From contig JAHHHA010000047.1 of NCBI GenBank assembly GCA_019359615.1, positions 1-43,909 on the forward strand: 43,909 bases of DNA, given 5' to 3'. The position numbers and the translations under genes were made by a program. This DNA is from Cyanosarcina radialis HA8281-LM2. GTDB lineage: Bacteria; Cyanobacteriota; Cyanobacteriia; Cyanobacteriales; CCAP-1448. Shown here piece by piece: positions 7,521-16,624 of the stretch (positions are counted from its first letter, which is position 1; each line of letters begins with the position of its first letter). The notes beneath the pieces were generated by a model. The model was not told the origin of the DNA. It did no database searches and saw only the letters and a program-made list of their open reading frames with translations.

Positions 7521-7676
7521 ATAGACCTCTTGCGAAAGTCGATAACTTATCAAACTCATCTGCGTTTATCTGTGATTTATCTGCGTTATAAATCCACAGT
7601 TTTGATTTATGCAAGAGACGATCGCGAGCGTACCACTCACAACCAAGGATGAAAATCGATTTTCAAGAGAGGTCTA
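7521..7676. mobile_element. MITE-like element with terminal inverted repeats
   Basis: The left end reads ATAGACCTCTTGCGAAAG and the right end, inverted, reads ATAGACCTCTCTTGAAAA. They align over about 25 bases including a following TCGAT. The ~155-bp interior has no coding capacity, and a second inner GCAAGAG copy is present near 7613. The right terminus overlaps and provides the TAG stop of the TPR gene. No clear target duplication is seen. Confidence 0.5.
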
Positions 7677-9419
7677 TCTATCGTTCAAACGGCGGGCTTG
7701 TTCTATAGCAGCAGTGGCTCCTGGGTAGTTGGGATTAATCGCGATCGCTCGATCGAACGCGGCGATGGCTTCGGGATATTTCTTCAGAGATACTAGAGCT
7801 TTGCCTTTGTTAAAGTGAGCGTCGGCAAAGTCGGATTTGATCGCAATAGCTCGATCGTAGTCGGCTATAGCCTCTGACTCGCGTTTCAGTTGAGATAAAG
7901 CATTGCCCCGGCCGAGCCAAACGGCATGGAGGGGCACTTGGGCGCTAGCATCCGATGGTTTCAATCTGAGGATTTTATCGTAGGCGGCGATCGCTTCGGG
8001 ATATCGACGCAACTGAAACAGAGCATCGCCTTTACTGCTTACCGCATACAGATAATTGGGATTAATCGCGATCGCTCTGTCGTAGGCAGCAATAGCAGGT
8101 TGATACTGCTTTAATTTACTGAAGGCGTTGCCTTTAGCATTCCAAGCCGCTTCGTATTTCGGCTTGCTTTTAATCGCCTTGTCGTAGGCAGCAATTGCTT
8201 CTTGGTATTTCTGCAAGCCAGTTAGGGCATTGCCCCGAATAAACCAGACCTCATTGTAGCCAACTGCATTGGTAGGGGCGGTTTTTAAAGAGCGATCGAC
8301 TGCTTCCAGAGCCTCTTGATATCGCCGTAAGAAGTTCAGCGAGTCGGCCCGATTAGATAAAATCCTCCACATATTAGGGCTATTTGGATCGATTTCTAAA
8401 GCTTTATCGTAAGCTGCGATCGCGGCTTCATACTGCTTGGTTTTAGCTAAAACTAAACCCTTACCTTCCCAAGCAGAAGAGTTTTGTTCGTCGAGTTTGA
8501 TGACTTCTTCGTAGGCAGTTAAAGAGCGATCGGATTGCCCCAAAGCAAATAAAGCATCGCCTTCGCACAACTTAGGTTCAGGATCGTCAGGCTGACTGAC
8601 TTTAATCGCTTCTTGGCAGGCAGCCAAGGCTTCTTCAAGTCGTTGCGTATTTCTAAAAACTTCACTCTTGCCGATTAAAGCGGGTGAATAATTGGGGTTG
8701 ATTGTAATAGCCTTTTCGTAGGAAGATAGAGCCGCTGGATATCGTTTTAAGTCAAACAAAACTCCACCCCTGCCGCTCCAAGCTTCGGGATCTTCTGGAT
8801 TTAGATTAGCTGCTTTTTCAAAAGATGTTAATGCAGCTTCTAGGCGATTGGCTTCAGATAGGCCGTAACCGCGAGCGATCCACGCATAAGGGTCTTGAGA
8901 ATTAATTGTAGTTGCTTGCTCGTAGGCGCTCAAACCTTCATCGTATCGCTTCAATTTTAAGAGCGTATTGCCTTTACCAATCCAGGCATAAGAATAAACC
9001 GGATCGTTTTGAATTACCTTTTCGTAAGCAGCTAGGGCTTCCTGATAGCGGTTTAAACGAAACAGAGTATCGCCTTTGCCAGCCAAAGCATCAGGAGAAG
9101 CTGGTTTAATAGCGATCGCTCGATCGTAGTCTGCTAGGGCTTGTTCTGAAAGGTTCAAACCATTAAGTGCCGTCGCTCGATTTACCAGAGCATCAAAAGC
9201 ATTAACACGATCGCCCGTAGCTTGTTCGCAGGGCTGAAGGGCGGCTTTATAATCTTGTTTATCGACTAAATCTTTGCACTGTTTGAAGGCCGCTACGGGA
9301 TCGACTTGAGGACGAACAGCAAACGCGATCGCCACTCCTGCTGCTACCGCCGCCGCTGCACCTAGTCCGAGCCAGAGAGCATTTTTTCGCTTAGCCGATT
9401 CCGATTTTTGATCTTTCAT
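7674..9419 (-). CDS. Membrane-anchored TPR-repeat protein
   Basis: 581 residues from the ATG at 9419; the frame is open ~60 codons further upstream but without family-like sequence. Residues 1-12 are charged, ~13-35 form one transmembrane helix (WLGLGAAAAVAAGVAIAFAV), and the rest is an almost uninterrupted run of about 14 tetratricopeptide repeats of the DRAIAINPNYPEA type. TPR arrays are protein-binding scaffolds. The topology suggests anchoring with the repeats on the periplasmic or lumenal side. No enzymatic domain. It is divergent from the secreted CHAT adhesin across a 274-bp spacer, and could assist that export, which is only a guess from position. Confidence 0.85.
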   Translation of the reverse strand: MKDQKSESAKRKNALWLGLGAAAAVAAGVAIAFAVRPQVDPVAAFKQCKDLVDKQDYKAALQPCEQATGDRVNAFDALVNRATALNGLNLSEQALADYDRAIAIKPASPDALAGKGDTLFRLNRYQEALAAYEKVIQNDPVYSYAWIGKGNTLLKLKRYDEGLSAYEQATTINSQDPYAWIARGYGLSEANRLEAALTSFEKAANLNPEDPEAWSGRGGVLFDLKRYPAALSSYEKAITINPNYSPALIGKSEVFRNTQRLEEALAACQEAIKVSQPDDPEPKLCEGDALFALGQSDRSLTAYEEVIKLDEQNSSAWEGKGLVLAKTKQYEAAIAAYDKALEIDPNSPNMWRILSNRADSLNFLRRYQEALEAVDRSLKTAPTNAVGYNEVWFIRGNALTGLQKYQEAIAAYDKAIKSKPKYEAAWNAKGNAFSKLKQYQPAIAAYDRAIAINPNYLYAVSSKGDALFQLRRYPEAIAAYDKILRLKPSDASAQVPLHAVWLGRGNALSQLKRESEAIADYDRAIAIKSDFADAHFNKGKALVSLKKYPEAIAAFDRAIAINPNYPGATAAIEQARRLNDR

Positions 9420-9693
9420 AAACTTAACTGCTTTTTTAATCGATACAATAAAAATCGAGATGTTTTCGGAATTATAAACTTCTGTTGTCAATAACTTCTT
9501 CGATCTTACCTTGGTGTTCTTTGCGTCTTTGTGATTCGTTAAAAAACCTTTAGTTAAACCGCTAACACCATACAAACAGTGGAATAATTGATAAAGTCCC
9601 AACAGAAATGCTTTAGCTTTCTTTAGCGTTCGCGCTAGCGTGTCCGTTAGGACGTATCGCCATCCGAGTACCGCTGGGAGAAAACTTAATATT
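9420..9693. other. Divergent intergenic region with interspersed repeat
   Basis: The spacer between divergent genes contains an interspersed repeat near 9620-9660 (GCGTTCGCGCTAGCGTG followed by the hairpin GTCC-GTTA-GGAC). A related sequence occurs at 41694-41718. Both promoters must lie here but no convincing -35/-10 pair was picked. Confidence 0.45.
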
Positions 9694-12600
9694 ATGAAAT
9701 CAAAATTAGCAAAAATTAGCCCTTATCTCACCTTAGTTTTAACGGCTATAACAGCAAGTGGAAACCTCGCTCAAGCCCAAACCATAACGCCAGCCCCAGA
9801 CGGTACGGGAACGATAGTCATGCCGAATGGCGATCGCATCGACATTAAAGGCGGCAGTCTCTCTAGAGATGGGACTAATCTCTTCCACAGTTTCTCTAAG
9901 TTTGGCATCAGTCCGCAGCAAATCGCTAACTTTCTTTCTAACCCCTCGATCCGAAACATATTGGGGCGGATTACAGGTGGCGATCCCTCAGTCATTAACG
10001 GTTTAATTAGAGTCAGCGGCGGCAATGCCAACTTATTTTTGATGAATCCTTCTGGCATAGTCTTTGGTAATAACGCCAGATTAGATCTGCGGGGTTCCTT
10101 TACCGCTACGACCGCTAACGGCATCGGATTTGGTTCTAACTGGTTCAGTGCCACGGGTGCGAACGATTACGCCAACTTAGTCGGTACGCCTAACAGCTTT
10201 GCTTTCAATACCAGCAATCCCGGAAGCATCATCAATACTGGGGATCTGACGGTAGCATCGGGACAAAATTTAACTTTGGTAGGGGGAACGGTAGTCAGTA
10301 CGGGCAACTTATCGGCCCCCGACGGTAATATTACCGTCTCCGCCGTACCGGGTGAGAACCTAGTGCGTTTGACTCCCGCTGGTAATTTACTGAGTTTAGA
10401 AATTCAACCTTTAGGAAGCGATCGCCCCAACAATAGCAGTTTACCAGTCGCATCTTTACCCCAATTATTAACGGGCGGCAACATAGCCGCTGCCGACGGC
10501 ATTAAAGTAAATGCCAGCGGGCAAGTAGAGTTAACCAACTCTGCGATCGATATCAACCAGGGGGATGTAGTCGCCAATAGCGTCAACTCCAGACAAGCGA
10601 CTTTATCGGCTAACCGCAATCTGACGCTGGTAGAAAGCCAAATCCGCACCACTGGAGACTTAAATTTATTAGCTGGCGATACCGTGCAAGCGCGAGATAG
10701 TGCCGCGAATCCGTTTGTGGCTTCAGCCGGAGGACGGTTGTTACTGCAAGGCAACCAGAAAGTGGATTTGTTCGTATTGAATCACCCTCAAAGCGGGTTA
10801 TTTTCTGGCGGTGATATGACATTGCGATCGGCTAACACCATCCAAGGCGATGCCAGATATTCGACTGGAGGCAATTTTCGGATTGAGAAGTTAGATGGCA
10901 GCGTCGGTAATTTATTCAGTCCCAACGATCCGGCGTTTTTTGCGCGAGGAGACGTAACGATAGGAGATTACACTGGGGCATCATTGGGAATCTTAGCTGG
11001 CGGGAAAGTGCAGTTAGGGAATGTCACTATTACTGGTGCCGACACCACGTTGGCTTTTCCAGATATCACGTTTGCCTTACCAAACGGGCAAAATTTCACC
11101 ATTAAGGTGGCCGAGCAGCCAGCTTTAGTAGTCTTGGCTGGGATGAATGTAGATGCAGTCCCAGGTTTACCCCCACTACGTCCTGGCACTCCCACTAATG
11201 CCGATATTCAAATTGGGAACATCTCAATTACCGCTCCTGGTGGAGTAGTATTCCTGAGCAATACAGATACAGCAGTTAGTTTTGGCTCTAGCAGCTTTAC
11301 CATACCAGCAAATACAGCTTTAACTGGGGGCAATATTCAGACTGGCGATATCGATACCAGAAGTTCTGGCGACAGCGGTAACGTCTTCTTGTCTGCCAGA
11401 CAAAATATTATTACAGGCAGCGTATTAGCTAATGCCGCCAATGGCAACGGGGGACAAATTAGCCTTACCAGCCTTGGGGGAAGCATCGATACGACAGCAG
11501 GGATTTTAAATTCTAGTTCTGGTAGCGGCAATGGGGGTGCGATCTTCCTTACTGCTGCTGGCAACATCACCACTGGTGGCATAGATTCGACCGCTGAAGC
11601 TGGGAGCGGAGGCAACATCACCATCGTCAGTAAGAGTGGCTCGATCGATACTAGCTTAGGAAATCTATTTTCTTATTCGAGCCAAGGCAATTCAGGAACG
11701 GTGGCTCTAACTGCTAATAGCAACATTACCACTGGTGACATTTTTTCTGCCAGCCCTAATGTGGGTGATGGTAACGGAGGGGATATTTTCATTACCAGCC
11801 AAACAGGAGGAATTGATACTACTAGAGGGCGCGATACCAATTCTAGAAATCTCTTCTCTTTTGGAGATCGTGGTGATGGTGGAGACATTGTTCTCAGAGC
11901 TTTCGGTGCGATCGAAACAGGTGAAGTTGACGCTAGTTCTATTCGAGCTAACGCCGGGAATATTACGCTCATCAGCGGCGGATCGATCGAGGCTGGGGAT
12001 TTGATAGCGGCAGCAGACATCGGCAATGGCGGCTCAGTAACGCTAACTGCCCCAGGCGACATTCAAGTTTCTACAATTAACGCCCAAGGTGGAAGTAATG
12101 GCACAGGTGGAAATGTCAGAGTTACTGCTATTGGATTTTTCCGCGCCACTGGCTCTTTTATCGACCAAAACGGGATTAATGCCAGTATCTCCACAGCCGC
12201 AGGTAGCAATGGCGGTGGTGGGGAGGAGGCTGCCATCTCCGCCACCGGAGGCGGCGATATTACCATTCGACATGGTGGTAACGGCAGCACCCCGTTTATT
12301 GTGGGCGACGCTAGCACTAACGGCACTCAAGCAGCGATTACTAGCGGTCTTGACAACACCATTTTCCCGACTCAATCTTTCCTGGCTAGCTTTACTCAGG
12401 GGAACATTCAAATATTTACTGGTGTAACACCACCGCCACCGCCGCCACCACCGCCACCGCCGCCACCGCCACCACCGCCAGAAAACAAGCCACCTGCTGC
12501 TAACAACGACACTGGGATCGCTTCAGTCAACCTTCCCATCAAAATCAGCGTACTGGCGAACGATATCGATCTTAGTGGTTTGGGTTTGAAGATAATTGCT

Positions 12601-14133
12601 GTGACTCAAGGTGCAAACGGTAGCGTCGTTCTCAATTCTGACGGAACCGTAACTTACATTCCTAACAACGGCTTTTTTGGCAACGACAGCTTTACTTACA
12701 CCATTAGCGATGGTAATGGCGGTACGGCAACAGCGACGGTAACGGTGAGCGTTCCTCCCAGCCTCGATCGAGAAATAATAACTCAGCAAAACCAACCACC
12801 ACTACCTCAAAACCGTAACCCGTTAATTACCAGCAACCTGGATAACTTAAAAGTCGATACGATTATTGGCGATCTAGAAGGATATTTCACCAATCAGTTC
12901 AACCAATATTTCAAGCGGTCGTTAGAAGTTAGTTTAATTAACTTCACCGATGCCCGATCGACTTTACGCCAAATTGAAAAAGAAACTGGAGTAAAACCTG
13001 CAATTATTTATGCCGTATTTACTCCCGATAAAGCAGTACCCGGTACGATCGGACAAGCCCAAACCGAACGAGATAGCGATATTTTAGATTTGGTCATCGT
13101 TACTGGCTCTGGCAACCCCATTCGCAAGCAAGTTCCTGGGGCGACGCGGGCTAAAGTTAAGGAAGTAGCCGATCGATTTTATGCGGCCGTTGCCGAACCC
13201 AAACAAGCGAGGAATAACAACTATTTAGCTCCTTCTCAGCAGCTTTATCAATGGCTGCTCGCGCCCTTAGATGAAGACTTGCAAAAGCAAAAAGTTCAGA
13301 ACGTGATGTTTATTAGCGATGTCGGTTTGCGATCGATCCCCATCGCCGCCCTGCACGATGGCAAACAATTTACGATCGAAAAATATAGCGTGGGTTTAGC
13401 CCCCAGTCTCAGTCTGGTCGATACCCGCTTCGTCAACATCCAAAACTCTGAAGTGCTAGCGATGGGGGCGGGAGAGTTTGCCCCCGACCAAGATCAAGAT
13501 CCCTTATTGGCTGCACCTCTAGAAGTTTCCACGGTAGCGACTAAAGTTTGGCGAGGTAGATCGGTAATCGATCGAGATTTTACCGAGAATAACCTCAAAG
13601 GACAGCGCCAGCGGCGGCCGTATGGCATCGTTCACCTCGCCACTCACGCCGACTTTGAAGCGGGAGATTCATCAAATTCTTACATTCAGCTTTACGACAT
13701 GAAGATCTCGTTAGATCGAGCGCGAGAATTGGGGCTGAACAACCCAGGGACGCAGCTATTAGTCTTGAGTGCTTGTCGCTCGGCTTTGGGAGATAAAAAC
13801 GCTGAGTTAGGATTTGCCGGACTAGCCGTGCAAGCTGGAGTTAAGAGCGCTTTAGCTAGTTTGTGGGATGTCAGCGATTCCGGGGCGTTGGCGCTGATGA
13901 GCGAGTTTTATCAGCAGTTGAGTTCAGCGCCGATTAAAGCCGAAGCCCTCAGACGATCGCAAATCGCCATGATTCAAGGAAAGGTGAAAATCGAAGGCAA
14001 TGAGTTGATTACTAGTGCTGGCAGTATCCCGCTGTCTCCTGAAGTAGCGACTTATTTGCGGCGAAATACTGTCGGTCAGCTATCTCATCCTTTCTACTGG
14101 GCATCTTTTACCATTATTGGTAGCCCCTGGTAA
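9694..14133 (+). CDS. Secreted filamentous-haemagglutinin-type protein with C-terminal CHAT (caspase-like) domain
   Basis: 1479 residues from the ATG at 9694. Order: signal peptide (~1-30, ending GNLAQAQT); two-partner-secretion haemagglutination domain (~30-165, with SFSKFGISPQQIANFLSN and ANLFLMNPSGIVFGNNARLD); a long beta-helix of degenerate repeats rich in GGNI, TTGGI and SGSIDT (~190-900); an 18-proline run; one Ig/cadherin-like tandem-95 domain (~930-1020, ending DGNGGTATATVTV); and a CHAT peptidase domain (~1130-1479) with catalytic His1318 in HLATHAD and Cys1361 in LSACRSALG. The first part predicts export through a TpsB outer-membrane pore, which is not coded nearby. CHAT is a caspase-like clan CD fold, so a proteolytic or self-cleaving tip is inferred. 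Confidence 0.9.
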   Translation: MKSKLAKISPYLTLVLTAITASGNLAQAQTITPAPDGTGTIVMPNGDRIDIKGGSLSRDGTNLFHSFSKFGISPQQIANFLSNPSIRNILGRITGGDPSVINGLIRVSGGNANLFLMNPSGIVFGNNARLDLRGSFTATTANGIGFGSNWFSATGANDYANLVGTPNSFAFNTSNPGSIINTGDLTVASGQNLTLVGGTVVSTGNLSAPDGNITVSAVPGENLVRLTPAGNLLSLEIQPLGSDRPNNSSLPVASLPQLLTGGNIAAADGIKVNASGQVELTNSAIDINQGDVVANSVNSRQATLSANRNLTLVESQIRTTGDLNLLAGDTVQARDSAANPFVASAGGRLLLQGNQKVDLFVLNHPQSGLFSGGDMTLRSANTIQGDARYSTGGNFRIEKLDGSVGNLFSPNDPAFFARGDVTIGDYTGASLGILAGGKVQLGNVTITGADTTLAFPDITFALPNGQNFTIKVAEQPALVVLAGMNVDAVPGLPPLRPGTPTNADIQIGNISITAPGGVVFLSNTDTAVSFGSSSFTIPANTALTGGNIQTGDIDTRSSGDSGNVFLSARQNIITGSVLANAANGNGGQISLTSLGGSIDTTAGILNSSSGSGNGGAIFLTAAGNITTGGIDSTAEAGSGGNITIVSKSGSIDTSLGNLFSYSSQGNSGTVALTANSNITTGDIFSASPNVGDGNGGDIFITSQTGGIDTTRGRDTNSRNLFSFGDRGDGGDIVLRAFGAIETGEVDASSIRANAGNITLISGGSIEAGDLIAAADIGNGGSVTLTAPGDIQVSTINAQGGSNGTGGNVRVTAIGFFRATGSFIDQNGINASISTAAGSNGGGGEEAAISATGGGDITIRHGGNGSTPFIVGDASTNGTQAAITSGLDNTIFPTQSFLASFTQGNIQIFTGVTPPPPPPPPPPPPPPPPPENKPPAANNDTGIASVNLPIKISVLANDIDLSGLGLKIIAVTQGANGSVVLNSDGTVTYIPNNGFFGNDSFTYTISDGNGGTATATVTVSVPPSLDREIITQQNQPPLPQNRNPLITSNLDNLKVDTIIGDLEGYFTNQFNQYFKRSLEVSLINFTDARSTLRQIEKETGVKPAIIYAVFTPDKAVPGTIGQAQTERDSDILDLVIVTGSGNPIRKQVPGATRAKVKEVADRFYAAVAEPKQARNNNYLAPSQQLYQWLLAPLDEDLQKQKVQNVMFISDVGLRSIPIAALHDGKQFTIEKYSVGLAPSLSLVDTRFVNIQNSEVLAMGAGEFAPDQDQDPLLAAPLEVSTVATKVWRGRSVIDRDFTENNLKGQRQRRPYGIVHLATHADFEAGDSSNSYIQLYDMKISLDRARELGLNNPGTQLLVLSACRSALGDKNAELGFAGLAVQAGVKSALASLWDVSDSGALALMSEFYQQLSSAPIKAEALRRSQIAMIQGKVKIEGNELITSAGSIPLSPEVATYLRRNTVGQLSHPFYWASFTIIGSPW
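12429..12482 (+). repeat. CCN triplet repeat coding a poly-proline hinge
   Basis: An in-frame run of CCA/CCG/CCC triplets encodes about 18 consecutive prolines between the beta-helix stalk and the Ig-like domain. Such tracts are rigid spacers and prone to slippage, so length variation between strains is likely. Confidence 0.85.
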
Positions 14134-14135
14134 TT

Positions 14136-14176
14136 TCAATTCGCAATTCGCAATCCGCAGTTCGCAATTGACATTA
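14136..14176. repeat. TTCGCAA tandem repeat in spacer
   Basis: Tandem AATTCGC/AATCCGC units in the gap between convergent genes. The reverse complement, including the adjacent GACAATTGTTT, recurs at 41787-41816 beside the other CHAT gene. Confidence 0.6.
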
Positions 14177-14211
14177 ATTACGAATACCAAATTGGCAATT
14201 GTTTCAATTGT

Positions 14212-16044
14212 TTATCGACACTGATAGAGTTGGTGATGATGTCCGAATAGAATTTGCGTTTTGGGAAAATAAGGAGAACAATTTTTTAACTTTGATTCGA
14301 GTTCGACACCAGAATTTATCAACCAGAGATCTAAAGGTCTTGGTATTGGGGCGATCGCTCTGTCAATAACTTCGCTTGGAGGTTCGGGATTGTCGCCTTG
14401 ATGAGCTAGGATAAACTGAGGAAAATTTGAGTTAGGTGGGAGGCTTTTAAGCTGCAAGCCTAACTCCATTAAAACTCTAACTTCATGAGGAGTTTGGTGA
14501 AAGATAGCGAGCGCTACAGGAACGCGAGAGATTTGTTGAATTTTAGCTACTAAAATATCGGGATGTGTAGTTTTTTGAAAGCCGAAATTTGAGATTACAG
14601 TCAACCCACCAGCGAAACCCATTACTAACATCAAAATCACAACTCTTTTCCCCTTATTTTTGAAAAAGCTTGAAAGGTTTTGAGTTAAGAAATTTCCCCC
14701 ATCTCCCCCTCTCCTCCTCTCTCCTCGCTCTCGATCGCGCCAACAAACAGCCAAATATGAAGCTAGGAAGATAATTACAGTCGGAAAATAGATGAAGTGA
14801 TAGCGCCCGACGATGGTTAGATCGGCACCGATAATGTAAGTAATACCCAAAAAAATAGCGATCGAGGCGAAAATAAGATCGCTTAAAACCTGAGTAGATA
14901 AACGTGCAGTCGATCGCTGGATGTTAGTTTTTAAAGTGCTTAGCAATATCCATAGCACCCAAATTATAAAACTGAGGGCGGTAACCAGAGAGGCGATCGC
15001 GATCGACTGGGGTACTCCTTCTACTGGTAGCAACACTACCATCGTCAGCAACCAAGCTAAGAGTCGAATTATCGGTGATAGTAGATCGGTGAAAGAATGA
15101 CCTGCGAATATCCATTTTGTCAGTTCGTTATCTGAAACTCGCTGTAAAGTAGGCAACCACGCCCAACCTGCGATCGCAGTTCCCATTGCCACGGCATAAA
15201 GTCGCAGCCAATATTGAGAAAGAAAGGGAGAGGGGGAGAGAGGGAGAGGGGGCGAATAAGAAGATTTTTTAGATCGATTTTGATAAGTTAGCGATCTTAG
15301 TTTTTGCCATATTTCCGAACCGCAATCAATCAGCCAAAATTTAAATAAGACTAAAGCTTCTGCCCCCAAAGCGATAACAAAAAAGTAATGGGTTGCTATC
15401 CCTAAGCTGTTAATGACTACCCAGATAGATCCTATCCACAGAGGGAGCGGGGTGCGATTTTCGATCGTCTCTATAGATTTAATCAGACAAGCGATCGAAG
15501 CGATAACGAATAAAATCGTCAAGGTATAATGGCGGGCTTCTTGTGCTAGATAAATGCCGTAGGGAGAAACTGCCATCATCGCCGCAGCAATTTGCCCGAC
15601 TAAGAGCGAACGAAAGGCAAAACTACCCAGGGCAAACATTGCTGGAATCGAGATAATGCCAAAAATGGCACTAAGCGATCGCCCTGCCCATACAGATACT
15701 AATTCCTCAGAAGTTGGAAATAGCTTCAACCATAAATGATTCAATACAAAAAAAACCGGGGGATGAGTGCTTTCTGCCATCAAATGACGAACTACATCTC
15801 TCACGCCTGCTTCGGGACGGGGTTGTAGCGGTTGCAGGAGAGTATCGAGATCGATTAGTCGATCGAACGGTACTGAATTAAAGCTATTTCCTAAACTAAA
15901 AACTAAAGTGGCAATTTCATCGTTCCACAAATGTTTGAGATCTAAATTGGCAAAACGCAAGATGGTGCCGATCGCTAACCACAATCCTAACAGTAATAAA
16001 TGAACCCAAATCCTCTTTTGGGAGCGAGCGAGCTTTGTTAACAT
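14212..16044 (-). CDS. GT39-like polytopic membrane glycosyltransferase
   Basis: 610 residues. After a short basic start comes a first transmembrane helix (HLLLLGLWLAIGTILRF) and then the acidic loop motif HLWNDEIATL, which corresponds to the catalytic D/E loop of GT-C enzymes. STHPPVFFVLNHLWLKLF and about 10 further hydrophobic helices follow, with a soluble C-terminal portion. GT-C/PMT-like enzymes transfer sugars from polyprenyl-phosphate donors to proteins or lipids on the outer face of the membrane. The substrate cannot be told. Low-complexity SPPLPLSPSPF in the middle reflects a C/T-rich repeat tract in the DNA. It is convergent with the CHAT adhesin gene. Confidence 0.8.
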   Translation of the reverse strand: MLTKLARSQKRIWVHLLLLGLWLAIGTILRFANLDLKHLWNDEIATLVFSLGNSFNSVPFDRLIDLDTLLQPLQPRPEAGVRDVVRHLMAESTHPPVFFVLNHLWLKLFPTSEELVSVWAGRSLSAIFGIISIPAMFALGSFAFRSLLVGQIAAAMMAVSPYGIYLAQEARHYTLTILFVIASIACLIKSIETIENRTPLPLWIGSIWVVINSLGIATHYFFVIALGAEALVLFKFWLIDCGSEIWQKLRSLTYQNRSKKSSYSPPLPLSPSPFLSQYWLRLYAVAMGTAIAGWAWLPTLQRVSDNELTKWIFAGHSFTDLLSPIIRLLAWLLTMVVLLPVEGVPQSIAIASLVTALSFIIWVLWILLSTLKTNIQRSTARLSTQVLSDLIFASIAIFLGITYIIGADLTIVGRYHFIYFPTVIIFLASYLAVCWRDRERGERRRGGDGGNFLTQNLSSFFKNKGKRVVILMLVMGFAGGLTVISNFGFQKTTHPDILVAKIQQISRVPVALAIFHQTPHEVRVLMELGLQLKSLPPNSNFPQFILAHQGDNPEPPSEVIDRAIAPIPRPLDLWLINSGVELESKLKNCSPYFPKTQILFGHHHQLYQCR

Positions 16045-16624
16045 AAACGCGGTTGAGAGGTAAGTAACAAGTCAGAAATTGAAGAATATTTTTCATACCA
16101 AATCCGGCTCTCATACCATCCATTGCTGCCCTCACCCCCAACCCCTCTCCAGTAAAGAGAAACTTCCTTTCCCCTCTCCTCGCAGGAGAGGGCAGGGTGA
16201 GGTGAGAGGGGAGCCGGAGTCGGGGCGAGGTCAAGACGGTTTGGGAAACCGGATTTGGTATCATACTCGATCGGGTTGGATCGAAATAATCTCCAATTCA
16301 AGATTCGCCATTAAAAATGCAACCATCGAAATTACAAATCGTGAAGTGCTAATTACAAATTAGCTTGACGACTTTTTAGCACCCGCAGGCAAGTATCGAT
16401 CGCCTACTGGGACAGCCGGGACGGCTATCCCACAAGTCATGAGAGAAAGGCTATAGATGCAGTATTAGATATTACTTGGAAGCTGGGAAGCAACCAAAAC
16501 TATTTTGCTCGTTTTCTTTTAAATGCTCATCATCCTAAAGACGGTTTTACCAGTCTCCTGTTCCCTCAGCCATTGCCAGGGAGCCAACCTGCGAGCAGCC
16601 GCTGGCATATTACTGCCCTAATAA
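16045..16624. other. 580-bp intergenic region rich in repeats
   Basis: Holds the inverted-repeat element described separately and, from 16380 to 16470, a GGGACAGCCGGGACGGCTAT-type palindrome common in cyanobacterial spacers. A plus-strand frame without a start codon runs through 16440-16680 and is not judged a gene. At 16615-16631 the perfect palindrome GCCCTAATAATTAGGGC overlaps the stop codon of the serine hydrolase gene. It has no T-tract, so terminator function is doubtful. Confidence 0.5.
16095..16261. mobile_element. Inverted-repeat (MITE-like) element with nested palindrome
   Basis: ATACCAAATCCGG at 16095-16107 is matched exactly, inverted, by CCGGATTTGGTAT at 16249-16261. Between them lies a second imperfect palindrome of the CCTCACCCCCAACCCCTCTCC / GGAGAGGGCAGGGTGAGG type, a widespread cyanobacterial interspersed repeat. 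No transposase is encoded, so any mobility would be in trans. Confidence 0.6.

Noticed and set aside
11337-12411. Several antisense open frames within the adhesin gene
   Set aside because: They mirror the biased codon pattern of the beta-helix repeats and lack family features.
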